From NCBI GenBank assembly GCA_016703425.1, contig JADJCA010000029.1, forward strand, positions 372,001 to 436,000: DNA of 64,000 nt, in the 5' to 3' direction. The notes under the pieces were generated by a model. The model was not told the origin of the DNA. It did no database searches and worked only from the letters and a program-made list of their open reading frames with translations. Positions within the stretch are counted from its first letter, which is position 1, and every line of letters begins with the position of its first letter. Source of the DNA: Myxococcales bacterium (GTDB lineage: Bacteria; Myxococcota_A; Polyangia; Polyangiales; Polyangiaceae). This document shows, piece after piece, positions 17,873-26,954 of this stretch. The translations under genes were made by a program, and so were the position numbers.

Positions 17873-18411
17873 GTGCGGCCGAGGCCCGTTCGATCCTCGT
17901 CGTCGACGACGACGACACCTTCCGGGAGCGCCTCATGCGCGCCTTCCGGGCCCGCGGCTTTGACGTCCGCGGCGCGCGCAACGCCGCAGAAGCGCAGCTC
18001 TCCGCGGAGCGGGACAGCCCCGAACTCGCCGTGGTCGACCTCCGCATGCCCGATGCTTCAGGCCTCGATGTTGTTCTCACCCTCCGCGCCGTCGACCCGA
18101 GCACGAAGGTCGTTGTCCTAACAGGGTACGGGAGCATCGCAACGGCCCTCGAAGCGGTGCGCCGCGGTGCGTGCCACTACCTGACCAAGCCCGTCGATGT
18201 AGACGATCTGCTCGCGGCCTTTTCGCGCGACGGCGCCGATGTGGCCGTTGATCTCGCCTCCGAGCCGCCGACCCTCGCTCGTGTCGAGTGGGAGCACATC
18301 AACCGGGTCCTCATGGAGAGCGACGGCAACGTCTCGAAGGCCGCGCGCGTCTTGGGCCTTCACCGCCGGTCGCTGCAGCGAAAGCTGAACAAGCATCCCG
18401 TCAAACGGTAG
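17869..18411 (+). CDS. RegA/PrrA/ActR-type response regulator
   Basis: A 180-residue two-domain regulator starting with GTG, overlapping the kinase stop by four bases. The receiver has the acidic pocket at VVDDDD (13-16), the phospho-acceptor Asp57 in VVDLRMPD, Thr in VLTGYGS and Lys in YLTKPVD. The short effector has LARVEWEHINRVL and SKAARVLGLHRRSLQRKL, the Fis-type helix-turn-helix that defines RegA/PrrA/ActR. Such pairs control respiration, photosynthesis or redox enzymes elsewhere; the divergent His-rich lipoprotein/barrel/redoxin operon is the obvious nearby target. Confidence 0.92.
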   Translation: MSAAEARSILVVDDDDTFRERLMRAFRARGFDVRGARNAAEAQLSAERDSPELAVVDLRMPDASGLDVVLTLRAVDPSTKVVVLTGYGSIATALEAVRRGACHYLTKPVDVDDLLAAFSRDGADVAVDLASEPPTLARVEWEHINRVLMESDGNVSKAARVLGLHRRSLQRKLNKHPVKR

Positions 18412-18467
18412 AGCTGCGGCCACTTATCGATGCGAGCGCGCCGCGATGACCGAGGCGGCCAAACTTC

Positions 18468-20792
18468 GTGACAAACGGGACTCGCCCCGATCGCGCGGTG
18501 TACGCTGCTCTCGTGGCCGCCTGTCCCAAGTGCACACGGCCGGTGCCTGATGGTCGCCCCGCGTGCATGTATTGCGGCACGCGGCTCTCGGCCCTTGTCC
18601 CGTGCCGCCAGTGCGGACGCCCCCTTCAGCCGGGCGCCCCACGCTGCGCCCTTTGCGGCACGCAGCAGCGGGCCACCTCTGAGTTTCGACGACCGACGGC
18701 GTCGGAGATCGCCATCGCGCGCGTCGAACTCTTTCACAACGCGGAGAAGGCGCGCGAAAAGGGTCACTTTCGCGATGCGGCGCAGATGCTTGAGGAGGTC
18801 GTCACCGTCGACCCGCACCATGGTCGCGCATGGCTCGCGCTCGCCCGCACCTACGCGAGCGCGGCGCAGCCGAGCCTGGGCGTACAGGCGCTGGCGCGCT
18901 GCCTGTCGGTGATGCCCGACTTCGACGAGGCGCGCGCCCTGAAGGCCACGCTGGAGGCGAGCGCGGCCCGGCGCACCGGCAGCATGCCCGCAGCCCGGCC
19001 GAGCTTGACGTCGGTCCCCGACGCGAGCCCTGACGAGATGTTGCGGCGCGCGAGCACCTTCATCGAGAAGGGCAGACACGCCGAGGCCTTGGCGATCTTC
19101 GACGTCTTTCTCACGCAGACCTCGGGCCTGTCGAGTCACCCTTCCGCGGCGCCGCTGCACGTGAGCCGCGGCGTTTGCCTCAAGGTGCTGGGGCGCCTCG
19201 AGGACGCGCTGGCGGCCCAAGACGCGGCGCTGCGCTGCGACGACAAGTACGCGCTCGCGTGGGCGAACCGGGGTGACGTCCTCGATGACCTCGGTCGCGC
19301 CGGTGAGGCGCTGGCCGCCTTCGACAAGGCGGTCGAGCTCGACGCGGCGAACGCCAAGACGTGGGTGGATCGAGGGACCGTGCTACGGAAGCTCGGGCGC
19401 GCCGAAGAGGCCCTCGCGTCCTACGATCGCGCCCTCGCCATCGACGCGCGCGATTCGCTGGCGTGGAACAACAAGGGCAACGCCCTCTTGGGCCTCCAGC
19501 GCTACCCCGACGCGGCTTACGCCTACGATCGCGCCCTCGCCGTCGATCCTCGGAACACAAACGCGCGCAACTCGCTCGAGTGGATGAAGGGCAAGGGCCT
19601 TCTGACCGGTGCGAAGCCCGCGGCAATCGGCAACGACCCTTCGCCCGCGCGCCTCGACTACACGACCTTTGCCGAGAGCTTCGCCGCGGGCTTCGGTGCG
19701 CAGACCCATGTTCATCTCGACTTCTCGCCCGCCAGCGTCATGGCGCTCGATCTGCTCCTCGACCTTTCGGTCCCGGTGCCCGTTGGCGCCGGCGACGAGT
19801 GGGCGCCCGATGAGCCGACGAGAAATCTCATCGTCGGCGTGGGCGCCTACCTGGGCGAGGTCTTTCGACGTGTAACCGGCGGAACGTGGGTCGACCGCTG
19901 CAACGACAACCCGGCGCCCTACTCGACCGGCGTGGTCGCTCCGGGCAACGAGAGCGTCCTCGTCTTGCCCTTCATGCGCGCGTTCAAGCGGATCAAATAC
20001 GGTGATGAACGCCTGAGCGCGTACCTCGACGACCTGCGTCGACAGGTCAAGAGCGAGCCGGAGGTGACGGAGGCGCAGGCGTGGGCGGAGCAGGGCGCGA
20101 GGGTGGCCGAGAATCGCCTCTTTGACGAAGCCATCGAGTTCTTCGACCGGGCCCTCGAGCTCATGCCGAGGCAGCCGCTCGCGCTCCTCATGAAGGGGCG
20201 CACCCAGCTCGCGTTGGGCCACGACGGCAGGCCAGCGCTTCAAGCGTTCCTCTCCCATGCGCCAGCGACCATGGCGGCCGAGATCGAGCTCGCGAGGGCC
20301 GCCGCCGACGGTTACAAGGGGGGGCCCAAGCCACCAGCGGGTCGCGCCGTAGCCCCCGGCGCCATGTTGGGCGGAAGCGGCGCCGCCGACCTCTTTCCCA
20401 TCACCGTCGTCGCGTCGATGATCCCCGAAGGTCGTCTGCTCGTGGCCGGCTGGTATCTCGATGTGCCGCTCGCCTTTGCGCGCAAGTGGGGCGTCGCGAC
20501 TCACGCTCAGAAGGCGCTCTCGGTGAGCGGCCTCACGCACAGCGGTGACGCTTACGTAGGGCGATTCGAGGCCGACGCGACCGTCATGGGCGACGCTCAC
20601 CTTGGCGCCGACGACGTTCGCCTCTGGGCGTCCCTGCTCGAGAGCGGCCGCATCGCGAGCCTCACCTTCGTCGGTAACCGCCCGTGGAGCGAAGCCGTCG
20701 AGGCGCGTGTGCGCGAGACGAACCGCGCGCTCGATTCGCGCGCCGTTCCGCTCGCGGGTCGCATCACGCTCCGCACGCTCGAAGTGGCGTAG
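18468..20792 (+). CDS. Double zinc ribbon plus TPR protein
   Basis: A 774-residue protein. GTG 18468 is taken as the start, with a weak GAGG 12 bases upstream; a GTG at 18513 just before the ribbon is also possible. The N-terminus has two zinc ribbons (CPKCTRPVPDGRPACMYCG and CRQCGRPLQPGAPRCALCG). Residues about 75-380 are TPR repeats, including several near-identical units (ALAAFDKAVELDAANAKTW; ALASYDRALAIDARDSLAW). The C-terminal 350 residues contain an alpha/beta domain with LIVGVGAYLGEVFRRVTGG, a pattern shared with DUF3806-like domains, then another TPR. Likely a cytoplasmic scaffold; substrate unknown. Confidence 0.8.
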   Translation: MTNGTRPDRAVYAALVAACPKCTRPVPDGRPACMYCGTRLSALVPCRQCGRPLQPGAPRCALCGTQQRATSEFRRPTASEIAIARVELFHNAEKAREKGHFRDAAQMLEEVVTVDPHHGRAWLALARTYASAAQPSLGVQALARCLSVMPDFDEARALKATLEASAARRTGSMPAARPSLTSVPDASPDEMLRRASTFIEKGRHAEALAIFDVFLTQTSGLSSHPSAAPLHVSRGVCLKVLGRLEDALAAQDAALRCDDKYALAWANRGDVLDDLGRAGEALAAFDKAVELDAANAKTWVDRGTVLRKLGRAEEALASYDRALAIDARDSLAWNNKGNALLGLQRYPDAAYAYDRALAVDPRNTNARNSLEWMKGKGLLTGAKPAAIGNDPSPARLDYTTFAESFAAGFGAQTHVHLDFSPASVMALDLLLDLSVPVPVGAGDEWAPDEPTRNLIVGVGAYLGEVFRRVTGGTWVDRCNDNPAPYSTGVVAPGNESVLVLPFMRAFKRIKYGDERLSAYLDDLRRQVKSEPEVTEAQAWAEQGARVAENRLFDEAIEFFDRALELMPRQPLALLMKGRTQLALGHDGRPALQAFLSHAPATMAAEIELARAAADGYKGGPKPPAGRAVAPGAMLGGSGAADLFPITVVASMIPEGRLLVAGWYLDVPLAFARKWGVATHAQKALSVSGLTHSGDAYVGRFEADATVMGDAHLGADDVRLWASLLESGRIASLTFVGNRPWSEAVEARVRETNRALDSRAVPLAGRITLRTLEVA

Positions 20793-20798
20793 CGCGCG

Positions 20799-21617
20799 TC
20801 AGCAGCCGGAGAAGCTGATTTGCCCTGCGGCGCTGCAGCAGAAGCGGTTGTGCCCTTGGAAGACGCCGCACGCCTGGCGCGGTGACGCGAGGTACGTGCC
20901 GGCGAGACCGGCGCGCGAACACGTGACGGCGTCGCTTGTCGGTTGGCCGCTGCGCCACGGGCAAGCCTCCTTCGAGAGGCAATAGCGGGCGATGTTGTTC
21001 ACGCAGTAGATCTGGAGGTCGTCGTCCTCGTCGCTTTGACCGCCATCGTCGATGCACTTGTCGCCGACGCTCTGCCAGATGAGCCCGGTACCCGTGCACG
21101 CGATCGCCGGGTCGGGGGCCGGACCGGGATTCGGCTTCGGCCCGCATGAGCCGGCCGACAGACCGTCGTCGACCTTTCCGTTGCAGTCATCGTCGGTGCC
21201 GTTGCACGTCTCGGCCGTGGGGCCACGAGAGCCGCCGCACGGGCCCCACTCGGTGGCTTTGATCTCACTCGCCGAGGTGACGGTGACGCAAGTCTGCGTG
21301 CCCATGGCACACGCGCCCACGCCCGCGAGGCTCGGGCTTCCGACGAAGCACTTTTGCGTGGCGCCGGCGGCGCAGCCGCAGCCGTTGTCGACGCGCCCAT
21401 CGCCGTCTTCGTCGAGGCCGTTGCCGCAGATCTCTTGGCTCGGCGCCGACATCGTCGTGGCCGCCACGCCGGCGTCGCCGGAAGGCCGTAGCGACGGCGG
21501 GGCCGTGACCTCTTCCGCGCGTCCCGAGAGGTCGTCGCCGCGGGTCACGCTGTCGCTGCAGGCGGCGGTGAGGAGACCAAGAGACAGCACGAGGAGGGGC
21601 CGCGGAGCGAGGCGCAT
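20799..21617 (-). CDS. MopE-type metal-binding-motif lipoprotein
   Basis: A 272-residue lipoprotein (LGLLTAACSDS) with the repeated putative metal-binding motif CGNGLDEDGDGRVDNGC and ETCNGTDDDCNGKVDDG. These Asp-rich Cys-bounded loops are the MopE-like repeat common on myxobacterial surface proteins and probably bind calcium. A Cys-rich tail (CVNNIARYCLSKEAC; CFQGHNRFCC-like) follows. It converges on the zinc-ribbon TPR gene with a 6-bp gap. Partner unknown. Confidence 0.82.
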   Translation of the reverse strand: MRLAPRPLLVLSLGLLTAACSDSVTRGDDLSGRAEEVTAPPSLRPSGDAGVAATTMSAPSQEICGNGLDEDGDGRVDNGCGCAAGATQKCFVGSPSLAGVGACAMGTQTCVTVTSASEIKATEWGPCGGSRGPTAETCNGTDDDCNGKVDDGLSAGSCGPKPNPGPAPDPAIACTGTGLIWQSVGDKCIDDGGQSDEDDDLQIYCVNNIARYCLSKEACPWRSGQPTSDAVTCSRAGLAGTYLASPRQACGVFQGHNRFCCSAAGQISFSGC

Positions 21618-21813
21618 GCACCCTCACTCGCAAGGGGCGCGCCAGTTCGCTGGGCCCGTCGCTCCCGTTCCGCATCAACGACTTGGCGCGGCACGCCGCC
21701 CCTCGCGGGGCGGCGTTGCACTTCCTGTTCGTTCGCGCGGTGTGCACCGCGGACCGCGTGACGGGCACGGTCACCGGCGGGCGCGAGCACCCGCCCCGAA
21801 GCGAGCCAGACGC

Positions 21814-22164
21814 CTACTTGCCGATCTCTTTTTCGACGCGGTCGAGCTCCGCCTTGAAGTTCGCGGCGGTGATCTCCTTCGCGGCCTTCTCGTTCGCTTC
21901 CGATTCGTTGGGTGTGTCGTCGTCCTTGTCGTCGACCGCTTCAACCTTCGCGGCCTCGGCCGGCTTGGGTGTCGCCGTCGCGGCGGTGGCCTGAGAGGCT
22001 GAAGGCGCCGCGCTCGCCGACGGCGTCGGCGTGGCCGCGACCGCAGAGGCGCTGGGCGCGCTGGGGGTGGCGGCCTTGTCGTCCTTCTTGTCGCAAGCGA
22101 CGGTGAACGAGGCCAACGCGACGGCGGCGAGGCCCGAGAGGAGCGCTTTGGTGACGGTCTTCAT
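21814..22164 (-). CDS. Small Ala/Pro-rich lipoprotein
   Basis: A 116-residue lipoprotein (ASFTVACDKKDD) whose mature part is Ala/Pro/Ser-rich low-complexity sequence, ending in a charged helix (ITAANFKAELDRVEKEIGK). The start overlaps the stop of the upstream gene by an ATGA junction, so it is translationally coupled to it. Likely a structural or tethering lipoprotein; no enzymatic feature. Confidence 0.65.
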   Translation of the reverse strand: MKTVTKALLSGLAAVALASFTVACDKKDDKAATPSAPSASAVAATPTPSASAAPSASQATAATATPKPAEAAKVEAVDDKDDDTPNESEANEKAAKEITAANFKAELDRVEKEIGK

Positions 22165-22730
22165 TGCTTGTCGCCCTTCTTCTCGGCCTTGTCCTTGTCG
22201 CCCTTGCCCTCGCCCTTGCCCTTGCCGTCACCCTTGTGCTCGCCCTTCGGGGGCGCTCCGCCGTCGCCCGCCTTCGCGTCCTTGGCCTCTTTGGGGGGCG
22301 CCTTGGCGTTCAGCTCCGCCAGCTTGGCAAAGAACTTCGTGTCGGCCTTGCTGAGGAGGCCATCGCATCGACCGACCGTCGCCATGTCGTTCGCCTTCTC
22401 GGCGAAGTGGCGGACGCGAAAGAGCCGCATCGTATGGCGCCAGTGCATCCCAATGACGATGCGCTCCTCTTGCGTCGTCGCCTTGCCGTTGGCGCGAACG
22501 GCCTCGCGGATCTTTTTGCGCGTCGTCGAGACGTACGAGTTGCGACGCTCGCGGAGCGAGAGCGATTCGCTCTCGTCCTTCGTGCCTGCGTCGCCCTTTG
22601 ATGCACCAGGTGCGGGCGTCGTCGGCGCTGACGCCGCGGGGGTGGCCGTTTTCGTTCCGGCGTCGGCGCTGGCGGCTCCCGCCGCCAAGCTCAACGCCAA
22701 TGCCCATGGGAGAGCGCGTGCGATTTGCAT
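22161..22730 (-). CDS. Exported Lys-rich hypothetical protein
   Basis: A 189-residue protein using the ATG at 22730 (MQIARALPWALAL), which gives a signal peptide ending AASADAG. An Ala/Thr/Pro linker leads into a helical domain of about 90 residues (RRNSYVSTTRKKIREAVRAN; RCDGLLSKADTKFFAKLAEL) and a tail of KGEGKGDKDK-type repeats. The helical core with its Arg/Lys surface could bind an acidic partner such as nucleic acid or LPS; this is inference. It is coupled to the small lipoprotein downstream. Confidence 0.6.
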   Translation of the reverse strand: MQIARALPWALALSLAAGAASADAGTKTATPAASAPTTPAPGASKGDAGTKDESESLSLRERRNSYVSTTRKKIREAVRANGKATTQEERIVIGMHWRHTMRLFRVRHFAEKANDMATVGRCDGLLSKADTKFFAKLAELNAKAPPKEAKDAKAGDGGAPPKGEHKGDGKGKGEGKGDKDKAEKKGDKQ

Positions 22731-22803
22731 GGTCGCGGAGACTATACGAAGCCTCCGCAGGGCACAGCTTTCCGAGGGGCGGCTCGCGCGAGCCGGCACG
22801 TGC

Positions 22804-24078
22804 TCAGAAGCCGTTGGGCAAGGTCACTTCCACGAAGCCTCGGTGTTTTTCGCAATGGCGCGAAGGCGGCATCACGCCCTTGGGGCACGTCACGAACTCC
22901 CCGAGCAGGTAGTCGACGTAGAGGTCCGACGTGTCGCGTCGACGCCCTTCGTGGAGCACGCCATAGGAGTCGACGGCCCGGAAGAACCGGATCTTCGTGT
23001 CGTCGTGGAGCGCCGCTTCGCGCGCCTCCGGCGACGCTGCCGCGCCGGCCTTGAGCGCGCCGAAGCCTGGTACGCCGTCGGCCTCGTAGTCCACCATCAA
23101 GGTCTCGTGCTCGACCGACTCCACGTCGTCGCCGGGCTCCTCAGGTACCGACCGAAATTCGCCGGAGCCATCGGCGTCGGCGTTCGACGGATAGAACCAC
23201 GCAAAGGGGAGCGCCGCGCCGGCGTGCAACGCCCGCTGGATGCGACGGAAGAAGACGCGCGTCTCTCGGGCGCTGTTCGCGGTGAAGGGCACGCTGGTCC
23301 ACGCGTGGGCGCCCGTTCGCACGTCGGGGTTGCCTCCGCGCGCTCGCTTCCCGATGAGCTCCGTGAGCGCGACCACGGGCCGCGAGCCGTCGGGCTTCGG
23401 CGCCGCGACGAGGAGCTCCTTGGGCGAACCGATGGGCAGAGCGGCCGCCGCGCCGCTCGTGAAGTTCGTCGCGCCGTCTTTGCCGAACACCTCGGTGATG
23501 GCTCGGCTCGTTCGGTCACTCAGTTCGAAGGCGGCGTCGAGCTCGCGCCGCACCAGCGCTCCATTTTGTCGCGACGCCTCTGTGCGAAGCGCTCCATTGG
23601 CGAGGGAGGTCGCGAGCGCTTTCTTGGCGCGCTCGACGCTGGTCGCGTCCTTCGTCGCCGCGCCTTGCCCACCGAACCCATGAAAGTCCCGGCGGCGGAC
23701 GACGCCGTACTTTAGGACGAGCTCGGTGGCGGCGCCCCAGGTACCGCCGCTGTCGAGCTCGTCAACGAGATCACGCGCGGCCTCGCCGACGAGGCGCCCG
23801 CGCGTGATCTTCTCGTACCAATCCCAGTAGTCGAGGTAGGCGACGGATAGCGGCTCGGCCACGGCGTCGGGAGCGCGCTCCCGCAGCGCGAGGGTCTCGT
23901 GGTGCTCGATCCACGCGGCCGTCGCGAAGAGCCAGCAGTTGCCGGTCTCGCGTTGGTCGCGGACGGCGACCGGCACGCGGTCGGTGATGGCGCCGCTCTC
24001 GGAGTCGGCGCTCGCGCCGGTGGCCGAGCAGCCCACCACGAGCGCGCCGACGACGGCGAGGGCGGACCAGCGGAGCAT
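22804..24078 (-). CDS. Papain-like (C1) cysteine peptidase lipoprotein
   Basis: A 424-residue exported peptidase (ALVVGCSATG lipobox). The papain-family N-terminal site is clear: RDQRETGNCWLFATAAWIE with Gln42 and Cys48. The insertion-rich middle and the late HETLMVDYEADG plus VDSYG motifs supply the His and probable Asn. The overall plan, with LKYGVVRRRDF and YLDYWDWYEK, resembles bleomycin-hydrolase-like C1B enzymes rather than classical papain. Extracytoplasmic proteolysis is expected; the substrate is unknown. Confidence 0.82.
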   Translation of the reverse strand: MLRWSALAVVGALVVGCSATGASADSESGAITDRVPVAVRDQRETGNCWLFATAAWIEHHETLALRERAPDAVAEPLSVAYLDYWDWYEKITRGRLVGEAARDLVDELDSGGTWGAATELVLKYGVVRRRDFHGFGGQGAATKDATSVERAKKALATSLANGALRTEASRQNGALVRRELDAAFELSDRTSRAITEVFGKDGATNFTSGAAAALPIGSPKELLVAAPKPDGSRPVVALTELIGKRARGGNPDVRTGAHAWTSVPFTANSARETRVFFRRIQRALHAGAALPFAWFYPSNADADGSGEFRSVPEEPGDDVESVEHETLMVDYEADGVPGFGALKAGAAASPEAREAALHDDTKIRFFRAVDSYGVLHEGRRRDTSDLYVDYLLGEFVTCPKGVMPPSRHCEKHRGFVEVTLPNGF

Positions 24079-24234
24079 GGCGCCATGTAAGCAAAGGTGA
24101 GGCCATCAAAATGGCCCCAGAACTCGATGGATATTGGTCTCCAAGCGTCTCCCTTGGTGTCTCTGCACCAGGAGCGCCCGTCCCGTCCGCGGGGGGGCGC
24201 CCGTCGCCGCCTGTCCAGCGAAGGTTGGACCCGC

Positions 24235-25539
24235 CTAGCTCTTCTTCAGAATCTTTTGGAAGAGTCCGCTTGAGCTTCGCACGCCTTGCTTGGCGCGCAT
24301 CTCGGCGAGGCGCACCTCTCGCGCGGCTTCGACGTTCGCGGGGTTGAGCGTGTGGGCGGTGCGGAAGTCCAGCATCGCTTTGTCGAGCTCACCGGCCTTT
24401 CGGTAGACCTGTGCACGATACACGTAAGCTCGCTCGCAGCCGGGGAACATGTCCAAGGCGCGATCCAACATCTCGAGAGGCTCTTTCGTCTTGTCGGTGC
24501 GGAGGAAGCGAACCCAGCCGAGCAGCGCGAGGTATTCGGCCTGATGCGGCTCGTCTTCCGTCGCGCGTCGGCAGAGGATCTCCGCGGCGCTCAGATCGCG
24601 CTGCGCGACGGCGATCTCCGCGTTCTGAAAATTGACGCGGGCGTCGTTGGAGACGCGGGCGGGGGCCTGCGTCTGCGGGCGCCGCACCGACTTTGGCGCG
24701 ACCTCCTCGCGCGTCGCCGCCATGGCCGGAGGCGTGAACATCCGCGGCGCCGGCTGCGAGGTCATGGGCGTGGCCTCGCGCTCGGCTCGAAGGGCGCGCG
24801 TGATGACGAGCGTGTACGCGAGCAGCGTCTCCGTCGGGCCCGAGGGCGCGCGCAGCACGCGGAAGGACTCGGCGAGGGCGCGGTCTTCTTTCGAGAAGCC
24901 GAACCGCTCGAGCTCCGCCCCCGCGTCGAGGCGAAACGTCGGCACGCCGAATCGACTCAGCGTCGAGAGCGCTTGCTCGAGCGGGCGGTGGGCTCGGACG
25001 CCGAGCCACACGAGCCGGAGCGGGTCTACGATGCTCGTGCGGTTGGCGCTGAGTTCACCGGACGCAAAGACGTATCGAGTGCTCGGCGGCAATGAGAACG
25101 CGTGGACGACCTTGCGCTCCAGCTGCTCGCGAAGGCCGCTGGCGACGCCTCGCGCGTCTGCGAGCCCCTGGTCGATGAGGACGTCGCCGTGGCGCACGCC
25201 AGGCGTGACGCGACGCCGCGAAGCGAGCTCCGCGAGCGAGCTGTTCAGGGCCGCTGAATCAATGACGCCCAGTTCGTAGAGGACTTGGCCGAGGTAAGCG
25301 ACGGGCGCGGTGGTGGAGGCCGCGCACACGGAGCCGTCTTCGATGCCGAGCTCCACCTTCTCGGTGGGGGACTCGAGGCGAAGCGTGCCGGTGAGCTTCC
25401 GTTGTTCGGCGTAGGCGAGCAGGTGCGCCAGTGGCGTTCGCGCCAACATCCCTTCTGCGCCGCCCACCGTCGCCGCACCACTGTCGGCGGTGCCGAGCTG
25501 GACGCCGAGCTGGACGGGGGGACGACGGGCGGACTCCAT
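24235..25539 (-). CDS. DUF4388 (PATAN-like) plus TPR protein
   Basis: A 434-residue cytoplasmic protein. The N-terminus (about 30-130) has PLAHLLAYAEQRKLTGTLRL and GIEDGSVCAASTTAP, the DUF4388 pattern that occurs in gliding, signalling and regulatory proteins of this phylum. A Pro-rich linker (about 245-295) leads to TPR-like helices (LSAAEILCRRATEDEPHQAEYL; AYVYRAQVYRKAGELDKAM). Probably an adaptor in a signalling complex. No enzyme motif. Confidence 0.75.
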   Translation of the reverse strand: MESARRPPVQLGVQLGTADSGAATVGGAEGMLARTPLAHLLAYAEQRKLTGTLRLESPTEKVELGIEDGSVCAASTTAPVAYLGQVLYELGVIDSAALNSSLAELASRRRVTPGVRHGDVLIDQGLADARGVASGLREQLERKVVHAFSLPPSTRYVFASGELSANRTSIVDPLRLVWLGVRAHRPLEQALSTLSRFGVPTFRLDAGAELERFGFSKEDRALAESFRVLRAPSGPTETLLAYTLVITRALRAEREATPMTSQPAPRMFTPPAMAATREEVAPKSVRRPQTQAPARVSNDARVNFQNAEIAVAQRDLSAAEILCRRATEDEPHQAEYLALLGWVRFLRTDKTKEPLEMLDRALDMFPGCERAYVYRAQVYRKAGELDKAMLDFRTAHTLNPANVEAAREVRLAEMRAKQGVRSSSGLFQKILKKS

Positions 25540-25769
25540 GACGGGTCAGGCAGTCTAGGCCGAGAGTCTTTGCGCGCCAGTCGCAGCGGCGGTCGTTAAC
25601 GGAGTTCGTAGAAACTTCCGCGAGCCGAAGGGGGCGCTGTCCAGTAGCGACGGATCAAATCTGCCGCCGGCGGAAGTTGAACGGCGCAGCACTGGTCGCT
25701 TCGGTGACCAGGCCCGGCGCCCGCGACCTGTGGCGGATCCCGGGGCTTCAGGTAAGGTCCCGCCCCTTG

Positions 25770-26771
25770 ATGAAGCTCGCCCGCGTTGTGTCGGTCGTCA
25801 GTGTCCTCCTTTCGGCCTTCGCCCTCGCCAGCGCGTGCACCGACGACGCCGAGAACGGTCCGGGGCTCAGCCTCGAAGCCGGCGCGCTCGACGCTCAGGG
25901 CCAAGAGTCGGCCGACGGGAGCGCGGCGCCCGACGTGAACACGCCCTCGCCGAGCGCGGATGCCGGGCCCGACACGACGACGAGCACGAGCGATGCGGCG
26001 AGCCTCGATGGCGGAGACGGCGCCGCGACCGACGCGACCGGCGTCAGCGACGCGCCGAGTGACGCGCCGAGCGACGGGGCCGCTGACGCGTCCGATGGCG
26101 CCGCGAGCATCGGCGCGCTCCACTTCGACGGCGTCAACGACCGCGTGTACTTGCCGACCACCCCGGACGCAGGGGCCGCCAACGAGACGGCCTTCACAGT
26201 TGAACTTTGGTTCCGCACGACGGCGCTGACGGGGACGTTCTTCGAGGTCTACGGCAAGACCGGCGGCGCCGATCGGTTCATCTACCTCGAAGCCGGCAAG
26301 CCTTGCTTCTACGTCTACGGCAGCCCCACGACGGAGATGTGCGGCGCGACGGCCGGCTTCAACGACGGCCAGTGGCATCACATCGCCGGGACCCTCGGCG
26401 CCACCGGCGGCATGCGCCTCTACGTCGACGGCGCCCTCGCGGGCAGCGCGGCGACGCCCAACAAGTCGACCTTCACGTGGGACACGGACTTCGTCCTCGG
26501 CTACGGCCACATCGGCTTCTTGAGCGGGCTCGTCTCCTTTGCCGGCGACCTCGACGAAGTTCGCTTGTGGAGCGTCGAGCGCACCGGCGCCGAGATCGCT
26601 GCGAACTACAACAAAGCCGTCGCGGCCAATAGCGCGGGCCTTCAGGGCTACTGGAAGCTCGACGAGTCGGGTTCCACGGCCACGGCCCAAGACCAGACCG
26701 CTGGGGCGCACCACGGCACCCTCACGAACTTCACCTTCGCGATGTCGCCGTGGGTCGGCGGCGCTCTCTGA
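25770..26771 (+). CDS. LamG-domain lipoprotein
   Basis: A 333-residue lipoprotein from ATG 25770 (MKLARVVSVV, lipobox LASACTDD). An Asp/Ala-rich linker (residues 30-110; SDAPSDAPSDGAADAS) is followed by a laminin-G/concanavalin-like jelly roll: GALHFDGVNDRVYLP, then FTVELWFRTTALTG, GQWHHIAGTL, MRLYVDGALAGSA and LDEVRLWSVERTGAEIAANY. This is a carbohydrate- or protein-binding surface module. The strong Asp/Ala linker is shared with other lipoproteins in the window. Confidence 0.88.
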   Translation: MKLARVVSVVSVLLSAFALASACTDDAENGPGLSLEAGALDAQGQESADGSAAPDVNTPSPSADAGPDTTTSTSDAASLDGGDGAATDATGVSDAPSDAPSDGAADASDGAASIGALHFDGVNDRVYLPTTPDAGAANETAFTVELWFRTTALTGTFFEVYGKTGGADRFIYLEAGKPCFYVYGSPTTEMCGATAGFNDGQWHHIAGTLGATGGMRLYVDGALAGSAATPNKSTFTWDTDFVLGYGHIGFLSGLVSFAGDLDEVRLWSVERTGAEIAANYNKAVAANSAGLQGYWKLDESGSTATAQDQTAGAHHGTLTNFTFAMSPWVGGAL

Positions 26772-26954
26772 GCTCCCGTCGCACCCAAGAGCGATGGGCC
26801 AGCGAGGTCCCCGACGGCCAACGCAGCCAAAAAGCGATCCGGCTGTGGTCGCCTAGGCACCACCCCGAGCGCTGAAGTTTCTCGGCGTTTGTGGAGCCTG
26901 TGGCTCCGCTCGGAGGGGAAAACCGCCGGGCACGCGCGTTGCGACGAAGCGGGC

